Of a DNA stretch of 64,000 nucleotides, positions 36,450 through 45,399 are shown piece after piece. A program made the translations under genes and the position numbers. Source of the DNA: an uncultured Porphyromonadaceae bacterium. Lineage in GTDB: Bacteria; Bacteroidota; Bacteroidia; Bacteroidales; Muribaculaceae. Location: NCBI GenBank assembly GCA_947175265.1, contig CAMWMD010000007.1:1-64000 (forward strand), read 5' to 3'. The notes under the pieces are model-generated. The model saw only the letters and a list, made by a program, of their open reading frames with translations, had not been told where the DNA came from and did no database searches. Each line of letters opens with the position of its first letter. Positions within the stretch are counted from its first letter, which is position 1.

Positions 36450-38600
36450 TTAATACAAATAAAAGCCGAAATCTTTAAGATACTCCAGAAGATCTTCAAA
36501 ATAAAACTTCCTGTTATCAGTATATGTATTATACTTCCCTATATTCTTACGAAGCCAGTTATATTCTCGGGCGTTATCTGAGGCAGTAGGAAGAGAGAAG
36601 GATTTTGCTACCATAACTTTTATTTCATCACACATCTGTTTGAAATTATATTCAGTACCATTTTGTGGAATAGTACTATTGGCTGAAAGATAACTACTCA
36701 AGGTTAGTTTTTGTTCTTCAGTAGTTTCTATATTGGACTTCAATACATTGACTATCCATCTTGCGAGAGAACTTTCTTCTTCTGATTTATTTTGTATGGG
36801 CAATCTTTTTCTTAATATAACAAATTGCTTAAGTTCTTCAAAACGAGTATCAAAATTATGTCTTTTAATAATCCTACGTTCCTTAAATTCTATTTCGGAG
36901 ATAGGATTATCAGCTAATCCGATAAAATCATCTTCATAGACAATAAATCGCTCGTCTTTATCTCCAACGATCAACGAGTAAATACTCTTTTTATTGGATC
37001 TCGGAAATTCATCTAAGGCAAAATCGACTAAATCATCTAATGGTATTGGCTCATTAAATGTATGTAATATATGTTCCAGATAACTTGTCAAAGTTCCTGT
37101 GAAATGATTTTTCCAAGATTTTAATATGTATATACCCGTCTTTCCTTTCGGCTTAATATTGGGGTTTCTAAAGATATACGGTTTAAGCTTTGCGACGTCA
37201 TCTATCGAATTCGATGGATAAAGGATATTGAATGCTTGTTTAATCCCTTCCAAAGACATTGGTTCACCGGACTGCTCTAAGATACCTTCTATCGCAGTTG
37301 AAATATTTATTGCATTAGGAAGCAGCTTAACATACCGGTTATCCTCAATATCTATATCAAAATTCTTCCTGAGATAATTTGCATAAATACTACATAGTAG
37401 ATTTACATTCCTGTGATATACGCGGTTTTGCTCTTTGATATAGTCAAGAATATCAAGTTGTTCAACTGTTGTACGGCGTAATGCGATGACTCTAACAATA
37501 TTGTTTAGAACATTTCTAATTTTGACATTTTCAATTAATTCTTTATTGACAAGATATTCCTTATCGCTATCTTCGATTTGTATGATGGTATGAGTATCAG
37601 TTACTGAACATGCGAGAAGAGCGGTCTGGGAATACGACTCTTCAAGCATATTGTCTCTTTGAACCTTATTCCAGAATAAAGAATCAAAAGGAATAATACT
37701 TTCCAATATAGGTGTGAGATAACGATGGATTTCGTCTTCAAGTCTCTTGGGCAAATTGATTCTTTTACTTACGAGTTGGCGAATGCGTTCCCTACTAAGA
37801 TTATTCTTTTCCCCAATTTCGGATAGAGTATAGCGTCTCCCCTCTGGGTTGAATCCATAGTAATCCCTATAAATATTCATCCTTGAATCTTCACATCTGA
37901 AAATATATTGCTTCGCAATGAAAAGAATCGGTATAAAGTCATGGAATAACACGTGTTTTGCCACCATCTCACACTCTTTTGTCAGTAGGAAGGGGTACAG
38001 TTCTCCTACTTGAGCAACCAGCCGATCAAGTTCATTGTGGTTAGGGATATCAACACTTAGGTCAATTTCTTTAGTAATCTCTTCAAAATGTGCTTTAACC
38101 TCGCTCAAAAAGGATTGAATCTCGCCAGATGTCTTTTTGCCAATATTTTTAGCATCTATGGCATTGAACTTTTGGGCAGAATATATAACGCCTATTACTG
38201 TTAAAAGTTGGTTTAATTGAGGAAAAGCATTTTTAGCGCGAACACTTAACTCATTAAATTTCCATGTAATCCATCCTTTGAGATGTACTACCGAATTAGG
38301 TGCCAGAAGTTCAATCTTCTTTTGGGCATTTGTTAATTCTGTCTCCTCAATTACTATAACAGGATTCTCTTCAACATCTATATGCTGTTCTTGTAAATAA
38401 TGGCTATAGTTCTCCCTTATTTCATCTAATTCTATAATTGTCTTTCGTCCACAATTCCTGATTTTTACCAGATTAAATTTATCAGCCTTAAGAAGTTGGA
38501 TAAGAGTTTTAATTTCTCCATAACGACATACATTCATGGCTCGGACAGATATAAGCCCAAGCCTACACATTTCTTCTATAGTTGTATCTGATGAAATCAT
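36450..38600 (-). CDS. RNAP alpha-CTD-like / sigma-region-4-like multidomain DNA-binding protein
   Basis: This 716-residue protein is built from transcription-factor pieces. Residues 7-65 resemble the alpha C-terminal domain of RNA polymerase (SVRAMNVC, then RNCGRKTIIELDEI; compare this genome's own RpoA with SVRALNCL and [14 protein letters not shown]). A second, weaker copy lies at 113-170 (LSVRAKNAF, NIGKKTSGEI). Residues 256-285 (YTLSEIGEKNNLSRERIRQL) look like a sigma-70 region 4 helix-turn-helix. Two winged-helix-like repeats follow at about 433-496 and 500-563, reminiscent of HARE-HTH, and the C-terminus recalls helicase-associated repeats. It is the last gene of the five-gene operon and overlaps the radical SAM gene by 1 nt. 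It may recruit or redirect RNA polymerase; no function is known to me. Confidence 0.75.
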   Translation of the reverse strand: MISSDTTIEEMCRLGLISVRAMNVCRYGEIKTLIQLLKADKFNLVKIRNCGRKTIIELDEIRENYSHYLQEQHIDVEENPVIVIEETELTNAQKKIELLAPNSVVHLKGWITWKFNELSVRAKNAFPQLNQLLTVIGVIYSAQKFNAIDAKNIGKKTSGEIQSFLSEVKAHFEEITKEIDLSVDIPNHNELDRLVAQVGELYPFLLTKECEMVAKHVLFHDFIPILFIAKQYIFRCEDSRMNIYRDYYGFNPEGRRYTLSEIGEKNNLSRERIRQLVSKRINLPKRLEDEIHRYLTPILESIIPFDSLFWNKVQRDNMLEESYSQTALLACSVTDTHTIIQIEDSDKEYLVNKELIENVKIRNVLNNIVRVIALRRTTVEQLDILDYIKEQNRVYHRNVNLLCSIYANYLRKNFDIDIEDNRYVKLLPNAINISTAIEGILEQSGEPMSLEGIKQAFNILYPSNSIDDVAKLKPYIFRNPNIKPKGKTGIYILKSWKNHFTGTLTSYLEHILHTFNEPIPLDDLVDFALDEFPRSNKKSIYSLIVGDKDERFIVYEDDFIGLADNPISEIEFKERRIIKRHNFDTRFEELKQFVILRKRLPIQNKSEEESSLARWIVNVLKSNIETTEEQKLTLSSYLSANSTIPQNGTEYNFKQMCDEIKVMVAKSFSLPTASDNAREYNWLRKNIGKYNTYTDNRKFYFEDLLEYLKDFGFYLY

Positions 38601-40576
38601 TATTTCCGTTTTCTTTTCAATGCGATAGTTGGATGTGCATCATATTGTTGTTTAAGTTTGTATAATTCACTCTTTGGGTCCACAATGTCATTCCTATGAC
38701 TTGAATAATAACCAAACAACTCTTTAATCAAAGGATTATCAAATTGATTAATTCTTTCGTCATCAAAATTGTTAGAATGAATTATATCTATGATTTCTTG
38801 CTTTGTAGTCTCGTCTAAGGTTTCCATACACTTTCTCCAACAGTTACGCCAATGCTCAGGTCCAAAAGAATAGACACTATCCAGCCATTTGAAAAAGAAT
38901 CGATATAAGATAAATGTTTCAGGCATTTCAAGTAATTCTTTAAACTCAATTAGATCTTTTCCGAAAGCTTCTTCAAAGAAAGATGTACCCTTTCCTACCT
39001 TTCCTTTGGTACTATTCAGAATTGCTTGAATCGCTCTTATATACTTTCGATTCCAATGCTTACCGATAAAGTCTCTATTATGAGAGTAATCAATACTATC
39101 TGTCACCTCACTATGTATAGGGTGATATTTCATTGGAAAAGAATAGATGCTTACATCTAACTCATCACATAAATCAACATTGATACGTAAGCGGGTATAG
39201 AGTTCCTCTGGAGTGTCGTTATAGTTATAAAGCAGATAATTGGAAAAATCCTTTATCCCGGCCTTAACGGAAAGTCTTATAGCCTTTTCATAAACTGGCC
39301 TAGATTTCAAATCATCGAAAGCAATTCTAAGAGGTCTAATAGCAATAGAAGCGAGAAGCTTTACATTTTCTTCATTAAATAATCTTGCATCAACACCTTG
39401 GTTAAAATCCACATAACGTTGTCTTGGTACTACCTTAAAATGCTTTTCATATATTGGCTTTAATATAGGATATACTCTAAGAAGGTCATCTTTACTTACC
39501 GTCTCTATATCCCTGATTTGGAAATCATCCATTGCTCGATAAACAGTAAACGCATCCTCGGATTTCCCCTTTAACTTTTTGTATAACTTTTGTACTTCCC
39601 TAAAACACCTTTTTCTATAAGCACGGTCATTTATACCTTGTATTAGATTTTCAAAGGATTTATTAAACATATTAGGTTGTACAAATTTTTCACCTTTACC
39701 AAAACCACATTCAATGATTTCACTGATTATTTGATCAAAGTCAGGTGATGCGAGAATATTATTATCCATTAATAAGAGATCTTTCTGCTCACCATATTTT
39801 GCTACGATACCTTTAATTCGTTCTTTGAGCGGAATATAGGGGATAAAGTGTGGTTCTAAAATAGAAACTGCACAAAAAGGACATTTACGTATGCATCCTC
39901 TTGATGTATATCCATAATAAGCGTTTGACATTGGATATTCGTAATCTATCTCTTCTAATATTGAATAGTCCAATGGCAACTCGTCAATAATTTGCTTATC
40001 GTCTTTATCAATTTCTCCAGGAATACTTAGAACACCTATATGAGGACGAATACCAGTTGCTTTTTCTATCTCTGACGGTTGGATTGATGCTAACACGCCA
40101 CCGACCATTAGTTTTCCATCCGGCTTAACCAGAAGCTTAGCAAACTCAATGGTTTCAATAGTAATAGTCCAGTAAAAGGTAAACAGCGTAGTCACTCCTA
40201 CAAAATCCCATTCCGGATGCTTCTTCCATTCTCCACTCCAATAGTAGTTTTTTGCATCAGTAATCTTACCTTCTAAAAGTAAATTTAATTGAGACGATGA
40301 ATAATCAATATCTACTAATGAACTTAATTTCCTTGTTCGAATGTAAGTATATATTGACGAAAAGTAAGCATCCCAATTTATTTCAGGTGCTAAACTCTTA
40401 CACTCTTCGATACACTTTATGGTAATGCGTTCTATGACAAAATGTTTCAGATTACCCTTAAAGAATACAACTTCATCTCCTCGGTTTCGGAAATATGTAG
40501 CTAATTTCATAAGTCCGATAGGTGGATACTTATTAGAATAGTTCGGCTCAATGAGTAGCACCTTTCTCTGATTCAT
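38600..40576 (-). CDS. B12-binding-type radical SAM protein
   Basis: This 658-residue protein has an N-terminal Rossmann-like region typical of the COG1032 B12-binding family (VLLIEPNYSNKYPPIGLMKLA, later FVGVTTLFTFYWT and MVGGVLASIQP). The radical SAM cluster motif CIRKCPFC (Cys228, Cys232, Cys235, CxxxCxxC) follows in the context YTSRGCIRKCPFC. Further family features are DNNILASPDF and FNQGVDARLF. About 250 C-terminal residues have no recognised domain. Such proteins use a [4Fe-4S] cluster and SAM for radical chemistry; the N-terminal domain may or may not bind cobalamin. It starts in a 4-nt overlap with the GHKL gene. Radical SAM enzymes are rare in defence operons. Confidence 0.85.
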   Translation of the reverse strand: MNQRKVLLIEPNYSNKYPPIGLMKLATYFRNRGDEVVFFKGNLKHFVIERITIKCIEECKSLAPEINWDAYFSSIYTYIRTRKLSSLVDIDYSSSQLNLLLEGKITDAKNYYWSGEWKKHPEWDFVGVTTLFTFYWTITIETIEFAKLLVKPDGKLMVGGVLASIQPSEIEKATGIRPHIGVLSIPGEIDKDDKQIIDELPLDYSILEEIDYEYPMSNAYYGYTSRGCIRKCPFCAVSILEPHFIPYIPLKERIKGIVAKYGEQKDLLLMDNNILASPDFDQIISEIIECGFGKGEKFVQPNMFNKSFENLIQGINDRAYRKRCFREVQKLYKKLKGKSEDAFTVYRAMDDFQIRDIETVSKDDLLRVYPILKPIYEKHFKVVPRQRYVDFNQGVDARLFNEENVKLLASIAIRPLRIAFDDLKSRPVYEKAIRLSVKAGIKDFSNYLLYNYNDTPEELYTRLRINVDLCDELDVSIYSFPMKYHPIHSEVTDSIDYSHNRDFIGKHWNRKYIRAIQAILNSTKGKVGKGTSFFEEAFGKDLIEFKELLEMPETFILYRFFFKWLDSVYSFGPEHWRNCWRKCMETLDETTKQEIIDIIHSNNFDDERINQFDNPLIKELFGYYSSHRNDIVDPKSELYKLKQQYDAHPTIALKRKRK

Positions 40577-42168
40577 AATAACTTAAGTTGATTAATAGCA
40601 TAAAGTTTTAACTGTTCAAGTATCGGTTTGCTTGCTCCCGGACATGCGAGTGTCATATACGTGAAAGCTCTGCGGATAAGAAGAATTTCCTTATCTGTAA
40701 ATTTTTCTCTTAGAGAAGCATAGATGTCAGTCTGTTGATGACCTGATGTTGAAGTATCGGATGTTTGTATTTTACACGCTACATCCATTGGCTTTGCAAT
40801 AGATTTCGGCGTATTTGATTTTTTCTCTTTTACCTCATTTTTCTTTCCTTGAACTTTCGTCTTATGTAGTTCAATTACGCGTTTCGCAACTTGAGATTGA
40901 GCATTGGTACTATTCTCAACTTTTGAAAGTTCTGCCTCTGCGGATTTTATTTCAGCCTGTATGTGCTGCTCATCACTCTCTATACCGGAAGTAAGTTTAT
41001 CAACTGCAAGCGTAACTTTCTTTACTGCATTCTTAGCATTATTTGCTACTTGATAAAGTTTACCTAGATTTTTAAATATCAATCGTAATTTATCAAATAA
41101 TATTTCTGTCTCTGGAGTTGGAGCCAAACCGCTTCGATCACTATTAGGACGCAGATTTGGGTGTACTGCAAAAACTTCTCCATAGAAATAGTTATTGCCA
41201 CGAGCTTCACCGAAATATTTATTAAGTAGATCTGATGTACCTAACTGAATGTTATGCTTGCGTAGTCTGATTCCACGTTTTGCATCAGATACCGGTATCT
41301 GTTTCGTATATGGCGTAACAGCATACCATCCCCATGCTAACAAATCTCCGTTACCAGTATCAACTCTAAAGAAGTCTAAAGAGTCAATCTCATCTCCAGT
41401 ACCATCTATTATAAGGTTATAGCGTTTTCGTAATTCGGTAGAGCCATTGACATATACTGAAACATGGCCAATACTCTCATATAGACTTGAATAAAGAGGA
41501 TTGCCTATCTGCTTCAAACTTGGAGTAACCAGCACATTCTTAAACTTCATAGAATAATCTATTGGAGCAACTTCCCTAAGATATTCTGTTACAGCGTCTG
41601 GATTCAGCAACTCCCTATATTCTTTACTGACACCCTCTAACGTTACTTCAAAATAGTGTTCAGTCTCTTTTTCAGGGACAGACTCCATCTTTGTGATTAT
41701 ATCAATAACCTCGGTTGCTGATGACTCATCCTCTACATCATTAATAATTTGATTGGCAAAATCAACATCAAAAGATATTATAGAAGCTGTATTTTCTCCT
41801 AGGGCGGATGTCTTAAATCTAAGATACCGACAATATCCAGCTCCAGCAAGACGACCTATACCATATTGTCCGGCACTGGTTATACCATCTTTACGAGAAT
41901 CTGCAATATTAAGCAATTTTTCAGCAACTTCGTTTGATTTTATACCTATACCGTTATCTTTGATAATAATACGTCGAGCATCACTATCAATACGAACATC
42001 AACTATACCATCTTTCATCTGAGAAAGAATCCCATCTTTGACAGCTTTATTTATTGCATCGTATGCATTCTGGATGTATTCTCTATATATAATTCTTTGA
42101 TCATTATACATAGAAAACATCAGAATCTGTATCAAGTGCTTTCCTGTTTTTGCGTTGTAATTTTCCAT
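40573..42168 (-). CDS. Hsp90/GHKL-type ATPase
   Basis: This 531-residue protein has a Bergerat-fold ATPase domain: N-box YREYIQNAYDAI (Glu30, Asn34), G1 box IKDNGIGI (Asp71, Gly73, Gly75) and G2 box GQYGIGRLAG (about 100-109), arranged as in Hsp90 and MORC-like proteins. A middle domain follows with RLRKHNIQLG and a Hsp90-like NSDRSGLAPT segment. A Lys-rich, probably coiled-coil region lies near 390-450, before a C-terminal helical part. GHKL ATPases of this group occur in several prokaryotic conflict systems. It is one base from the HerA gene and 4-nt overlapped with the radical SAM gene, which implies a joint role. Confidence 0.87.
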   Translation of the reverse strand: MENYNAKTGKHLIQILMFSMYNDQRIIYREYIQNAYDAINKAVKDGILSQMKDGIVDVRIDSDARRIIIKDNGIGIKSNEVAEKLLNIADSRKDGITSAGQYGIGRLAGAGYCRYLRFKTSALGENTASIISFDVDFANQIINDVEDESSATEVIDIITKMESVPEKETEHYFEVTLEGVSKEYRELLNPDAVTEYLREVAPIDYSMKFKNVLVTPSLKQIGNPLYSSLYESIGHVSVYVNGSTELRKRYNLIIDGTGDEIDSLDFFRVDTGNGDLLAWGWYAVTPYTKQIPVSDAKRGIRLRKHNIQLGTSDLLNKYFGEARGNNYFYGEVFAVHPNLRPNSDRSGLAPTPETEILFDKLRLIFKNLGKLYQVANNAKNAVKKVTLAVDKLTSGIESDEQHIQAEIKSAEAELSKVENSTNAQSQVAKRVIELHKTKVQGKKNEVKEKKSNTPKSIAKPMDVACKIQTSDTSTSGHQQTDIYASLREKFTDKEILLIRRAFTYMTLACPGASKPILEQLKLYAINQLKLL

Positions 42169-42169
42169 A

Positions 42170-43834
42170 TCAGCCGTTGGGGAATTGTTTATAAAGAGGT
42201 CTTGGAAAACGGATATTCACTAATGAACGGAGAGCAGGGTTTGAAATTATATACTCTCCCGGGGATAAACGTGTAAGCATATTTTGGTATGCCTTTGGTA
42301 TGTACCTGTAATCGGGTTTAGATACTTCAATAGCATTAGTCCTGCCATAAGCGGAAGTTGCACAATTACCTTTTACTCTATCATGGATTGCGCTTCTGAA
42401 TTGCTCCACTGAGAACAAGATAATACCAAGGGAACGTCCGCGTTCAGCGATATCCAATATTTGCTTTAGAATGGGCGAATTCTTAGGAACATCAGTCGAT
42501 GCATACTTGTTTAGCTCATCAACAAATATTATGACTTTATTAGGAATATCATCTCGAGATGCACCAAGTTTCAAATCATATATAGCCCTTGCAACCGATC
42601 CAAAGACAAAACTTTGAGAATTTTCATCAAGCCTAGCTATATCTATAACCATCACTTTGCCCGGTGTTAGATTATTTGCAATTTCTTGAGGAAGTTCAAC
42701 TTCACCATTTACAACTGTATTAGCAAATATATCATTGCTAATGGCTTTGCTAACGCACCGTTTAAATTTTCTCCAACTGGCAACCTGAATCTCGTTCTTT
42801 TGTCCTCCTGCAGCTCCGGTTTTAGTACAACTGTCAATTTTATCTATTAGAGTTTTCCATTTAGAAACATTACCAAACTCCCCTCCTCCGTTAATGATAA
42901 AATTTACACAGGATTCAAGAGTTCCTGTACTATCATCTTCATTTGCAAGAAGTAAATCAAGCATATCAAGTGACTGTTCAAAGCTGAATTTGTAAGGGTA
43001 TGCAATATGTCTACTCTTCTGAGAAAAGATATCCTCCGGAGCTGCATAAGACTGAAGATGACCTCCCTTACCGTAAGGATAATAGTATCTTACATTATGA
43101 AAAGGCTCTATATCCAATCCTAAGTCTTTATAAATCTTTTTATCACTGTCTGACAGTTCGGCGTTTGGCTCGTCAATTGCCATGAGATCACGGCCTTTCA
43201 CATTAAAAAGGACAAAGGCTGCTGTTTCACCGGAATCAAACCTGAATTTTTGCTGAATAGCATTTAATAGAAACATTGAGTAAGATGTTTTCGCAGCCAA
43301 ACCTGATATGCCGGACACATTGATATGTGCACCGTCCGGTCCAATCAAGAAATGTGAATTGAGAATTACCTTTACTTTGATTGCATTTTCACCTTTATAC
43401 ATTTCCAAATACCCACATACGAGAGGATTCCTAACCTCATTCTCTGTAAGCCCTAGTGCGGTTCGGATATCATCTTCATTACATAATGAAACTTGCCGAC
43501 TATCCAGAACTGGAGTATATATGTTCCCTGTATTGCAAATAACTCTTGCCTTTACATAGTTCATCCCAAGACGATTCATATTGCCGATATTTGCATCAAT
43601 ATCACCAAAGTCACTTGATATATAACTCGTGAAATGACTAAGGGCATCTGTAACATGATTGATTTCTTCAATTATACCATATGTTATTGAATCATTTTCA
43701 TGTTCTACCTTGATGATGTCAAAGGGGCTGAGAATTTGTTTCTTATCAGTCCAGAAATAGAATTCATCAATTGTGGAAGGACACTTCTCTGTTGCAGAGA
43801 CTTTACCTATTATATTTTTATTTTTACTTTTCAT
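42170..43834 (-). CDS. HerA-like (FtsK/HerA superfamily) ATPase with altered P-loop
   Basis: This 554-residue protein has an N-terminal beta-barrel (HAS-barrel-like, DIIKVEHENDSITYGIIEEI) and a RecA-like motor domain. The P-loop at residues 175-184 reads GISGLAAKTS: Ala181 replaces the glycine normally found before the Lys. Walker B is KVIIFVDELNKYA (Asp439, Glu440), followed by AERGRSLG with possible arginine fingers and VEQFRSAI. HerA forms hexamers that pump DNA to a partner nuclease, usually NurA, and the preceding gene looks NurA-like. The stop of that gene overlaps this start by one base. No DNA-binding partner other than the operon mates is visible. Confidence 0.87.
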   Translation of the reverse strand: MKSKNKNIIGKVSATEKCPSTIDEFYFWTDKKQILSPFDIIKVEHENDSITYGIIEEINHVTDALSHFTSYISSDFGDIDANIGNMNRLGMNYVKARVICNTGNIYTPVLDSRQVSLCNEDDIRTALGLTENEVRNPLVCGYLEMYKGENAIKVKVILNSHFLIGPDGAHINVSGISGLAAKTSYSMFLLNAIQQKFRFDSGETAAFVLFNVKGRDLMAIDEPNAELSDSDKKIYKDLGLDIEPFHNVRYYYPYGKGGHLQSYAAPEDIFSQKSRHIAYPYKFSFEQSLDMLDLLLANEDDSTGTLESCVNFIINGGGEFGNVSKWKTLIDKIDSCTKTGAAGGQKNEIQVASWRKFKRCVSKAISNDIFANTVVNGEVELPQEIANNLTPGKVMVIDIARLDENSQSFVFGSVARAIYDLKLGASRDDIPNKVIIFVDELNKYASTDVPKNSPILKQILDIAERGRSLGIILFSVEQFRSAIHDRVKGNCATSAYGRTNAIEVSKPDYRYIPKAYQNMLTRLSPGEYIISNPALRSLVNIRFPRPLYKQFPNG

Positions 43835-45003
43835 CAGAAGAGGTTGAGTATAATGTTGTTGTCAATATAATTAGATTTGCAATACTTCTCCGTAAGAAAT
43901 ACTGGATACAGATGGTTTGCCCATCGGGAGTCGCTTCCATAACAAACAGGATATGCTTCCCTGATTAAATTTGCACAGATAACATCAATTGTATCAGAAT
44001 CAATAACTCCACCTTCTGTGGGAATAATCATTTCACATTTCACTATGTCAGAAAAATGTGTTTCGCGAAATTCACTATCTCTTAATCGAAGATACCAAAT
44101 AGCAAATTCAACCTGGCATTGATCTACGATATACCGATAAACCTTTGTCCTGTGGAATGGTTTTAACGAGGCTATTGTTTTTGAAAGTTTGTTTTTCTCA
44201 AAGTCAAGAATTAAATCCGGATTAAATTGCTTTGATACTCCCACAACATATTGATAATTATTTCTCATTTTTAGCCATTCATCATCTCGAAGTCTTGCCG
44301 AAGGAGTATATTCCAAAGAACCATCTTTTATAAGCCAATGCTCATCATCAAGACGATTGTGCTTGCATAGATCAGAAACAAGAATCTGTTCGTCATCTGT
44401 CATAACAGTCTGTATTCTTGCTATACCACGATTCTGTAAACCGTCTTTACCTCGCTCATCTTTATTGAGCGCATCTGTCTCATAGAGAAGTATGTCATCA
44501 AAATGGATACCCGAGGATTCAACAAACGGCAAATGTGATATTTGAGAGTTTATTTTCTCTAAAAATAATCTACAATAATTGTCATCATCATCTACATTAA
44601 AATCAACGGGTAGGGATAGTACTAGCTTATGGTGAATCGTAACTTTCTTAAATGTATCACTATTCCTGCGCTCACAGCATCCCACGACTATCTGTCCAGC
44701 AAGAAAAGGAAAAATCCTTTTCCCAATAGCCATATCATCAATCTTATACGTGTGCCTGGAGCCGTCAATAAAAAAACTAAAAATTGGGGTAGTACAGGCC
44801 TTGATCAACTTTTGAGGAATAGCAACTGCATGTACTCTTGACTTATTGCTTTCGGCTATCTGCGAACCGGAGATTTGGATTGAAGGCTTATCATCATAAG
44901 AAAGCGTATCACTGGACTCTGTATCCAATGATGTTTTGCGGGTCTTGTAACAGAGATATTTACCTTGACCCTCTTTCTGAATAAAATCTATAATTCGTCC
45001 CAT
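43834..45003 (-). CDS. NurA-like nuclease, first gene of the five-gene operon
   Basis: This 389-residue protein shows the spaced motifs of the NurA domain: FFIDGSRHT (Asp80), an inner WLIKDGSLEY (Asp227), VVGVSKQF (Lys258), and a C-terminal histidine-containing region (SRWANHLYPVFL). NurA is a Mn-dependent 5'-3' exonuclease and endonuclease that works inside the HerA hexamer. Overall similarity is low, so the call rests on motifs plus the HerA neighbour. It is the promoter-proximal gene, preceded by a long structured leader. It may be a DNA-end resection or invading-DNA-degrading nuclease. Confidence 0.72.
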   Translation of the reverse strand: MGRIIDFIQKEGQGKYLCYKTRKTSLDTESSDTLSYDDKPSIQISGSQIAESNKSRVHAVAIPQKLIKACTTPIFSFFIDGSRHTYKIDDMAIGKRIFPFLAGQIVVGCCERRNSDTFKKVTIHHKLVLSLPVDFNVDDDDNYCRLFLEKINSQISHLPFVESSGIHFDDILLYETDALNKDERGKDGLQNRGIARIQTVMTDDEQILVSDLCKHNRLDDEHWLIKDGSLEYTPSARLRDDEWLKMRNNYQYVVGVSKQFNPDLILDFEKNKLSKTIASLKPFHRTKVYRYIVDQCQVEFAIWYLRLRDSEFRETHFSDIVKCEMIIPTEGGVIDSDTIDVICANLIREAYPVCYGSDSRWANHLYPVFLTEKYCKSNYIDNNIILNLF

Positions 45004-45383
45004 GGACGATAAGCCATAATTTTTAGCTCAATCCGTGGGATCCTCAATTGGATTGGTTTATATATGAAAAAAGCGCAGGATCCGTACTTGTTACTCGTCC
45101 TGTCACTTCAAGGCATCTGGCATAGCCGTCACATCGTAGAACGAGTAACGCAGAGCCTACGCCGTATGATATATGATACACCAAAGGGGACATGCCGAAA
45201 AGGCACAATCCTCCCAAGGGTATAGTAACCATACCCGAGACATCTACCGTTACTTCATTCTTGACGATGCTTTTGAAACTGCCAGATTTCTGAAGCGACC
45301 AAGAATCAAGCGCAAGTAAACGCTTATGAAATATGTCTCAAACCCACCCAGCCGACGAAAGATTTCGCCATCGGCGTAGATTT
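45004..45383 (-). ncRNA. structured leader of about 380 nt, possible regulatory RNA
   Basis: Between the predicted transcription start and the NurA-like start codon lie many inverted repeats: 45351-45355/45371-45375, 45308-45312/45321-45325 (AAGCG/CGCTT), a nested hairpin 45257-45306 with ATTCTTG/CAAGAAT, GCTT/AAGC and GAAA/TTTC, 45218-45223/45231-45236 (GGGTAT/ATACCC, 7-nt loop), 45193-45205, a 9-bp stem 45090-45098/45141-45149 (GTTACTCGT/ACGAGTAAC), and CAATCC/GGATTG at 45029-45055 near the start codon. The segment is less AT-rich than the operon. A 62-codon frame inside has no family. It could be a riboswitch-like leader, a processed RNA or a regulator of the operon. Confidence 0.55.
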
Positions 45384-45389
45384 GCAGTG

Positions 45390-45397
45390 CAAAATTA
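45390..45397 (-). promoter_or_regulatory. -7 element for the five-gene operon
   Basis: The minus strand reads TAATTTTG, an exact TAnnTTTG match. The -33 position is only T-rich, with no TTTG, so the promoter may be weak or regulated. Confidence 0.55.
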
Positions 45398-45399
45398 CT

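Noticed and set aside
45044..45232. A 62-codon minus-strand frame upstream of the NurA-like gene
   Set aside because: It has no recognised family or start context, and several perfect inverted repeats cross it. I favour a structured leader, although a short leader peptide cannot be excluded.
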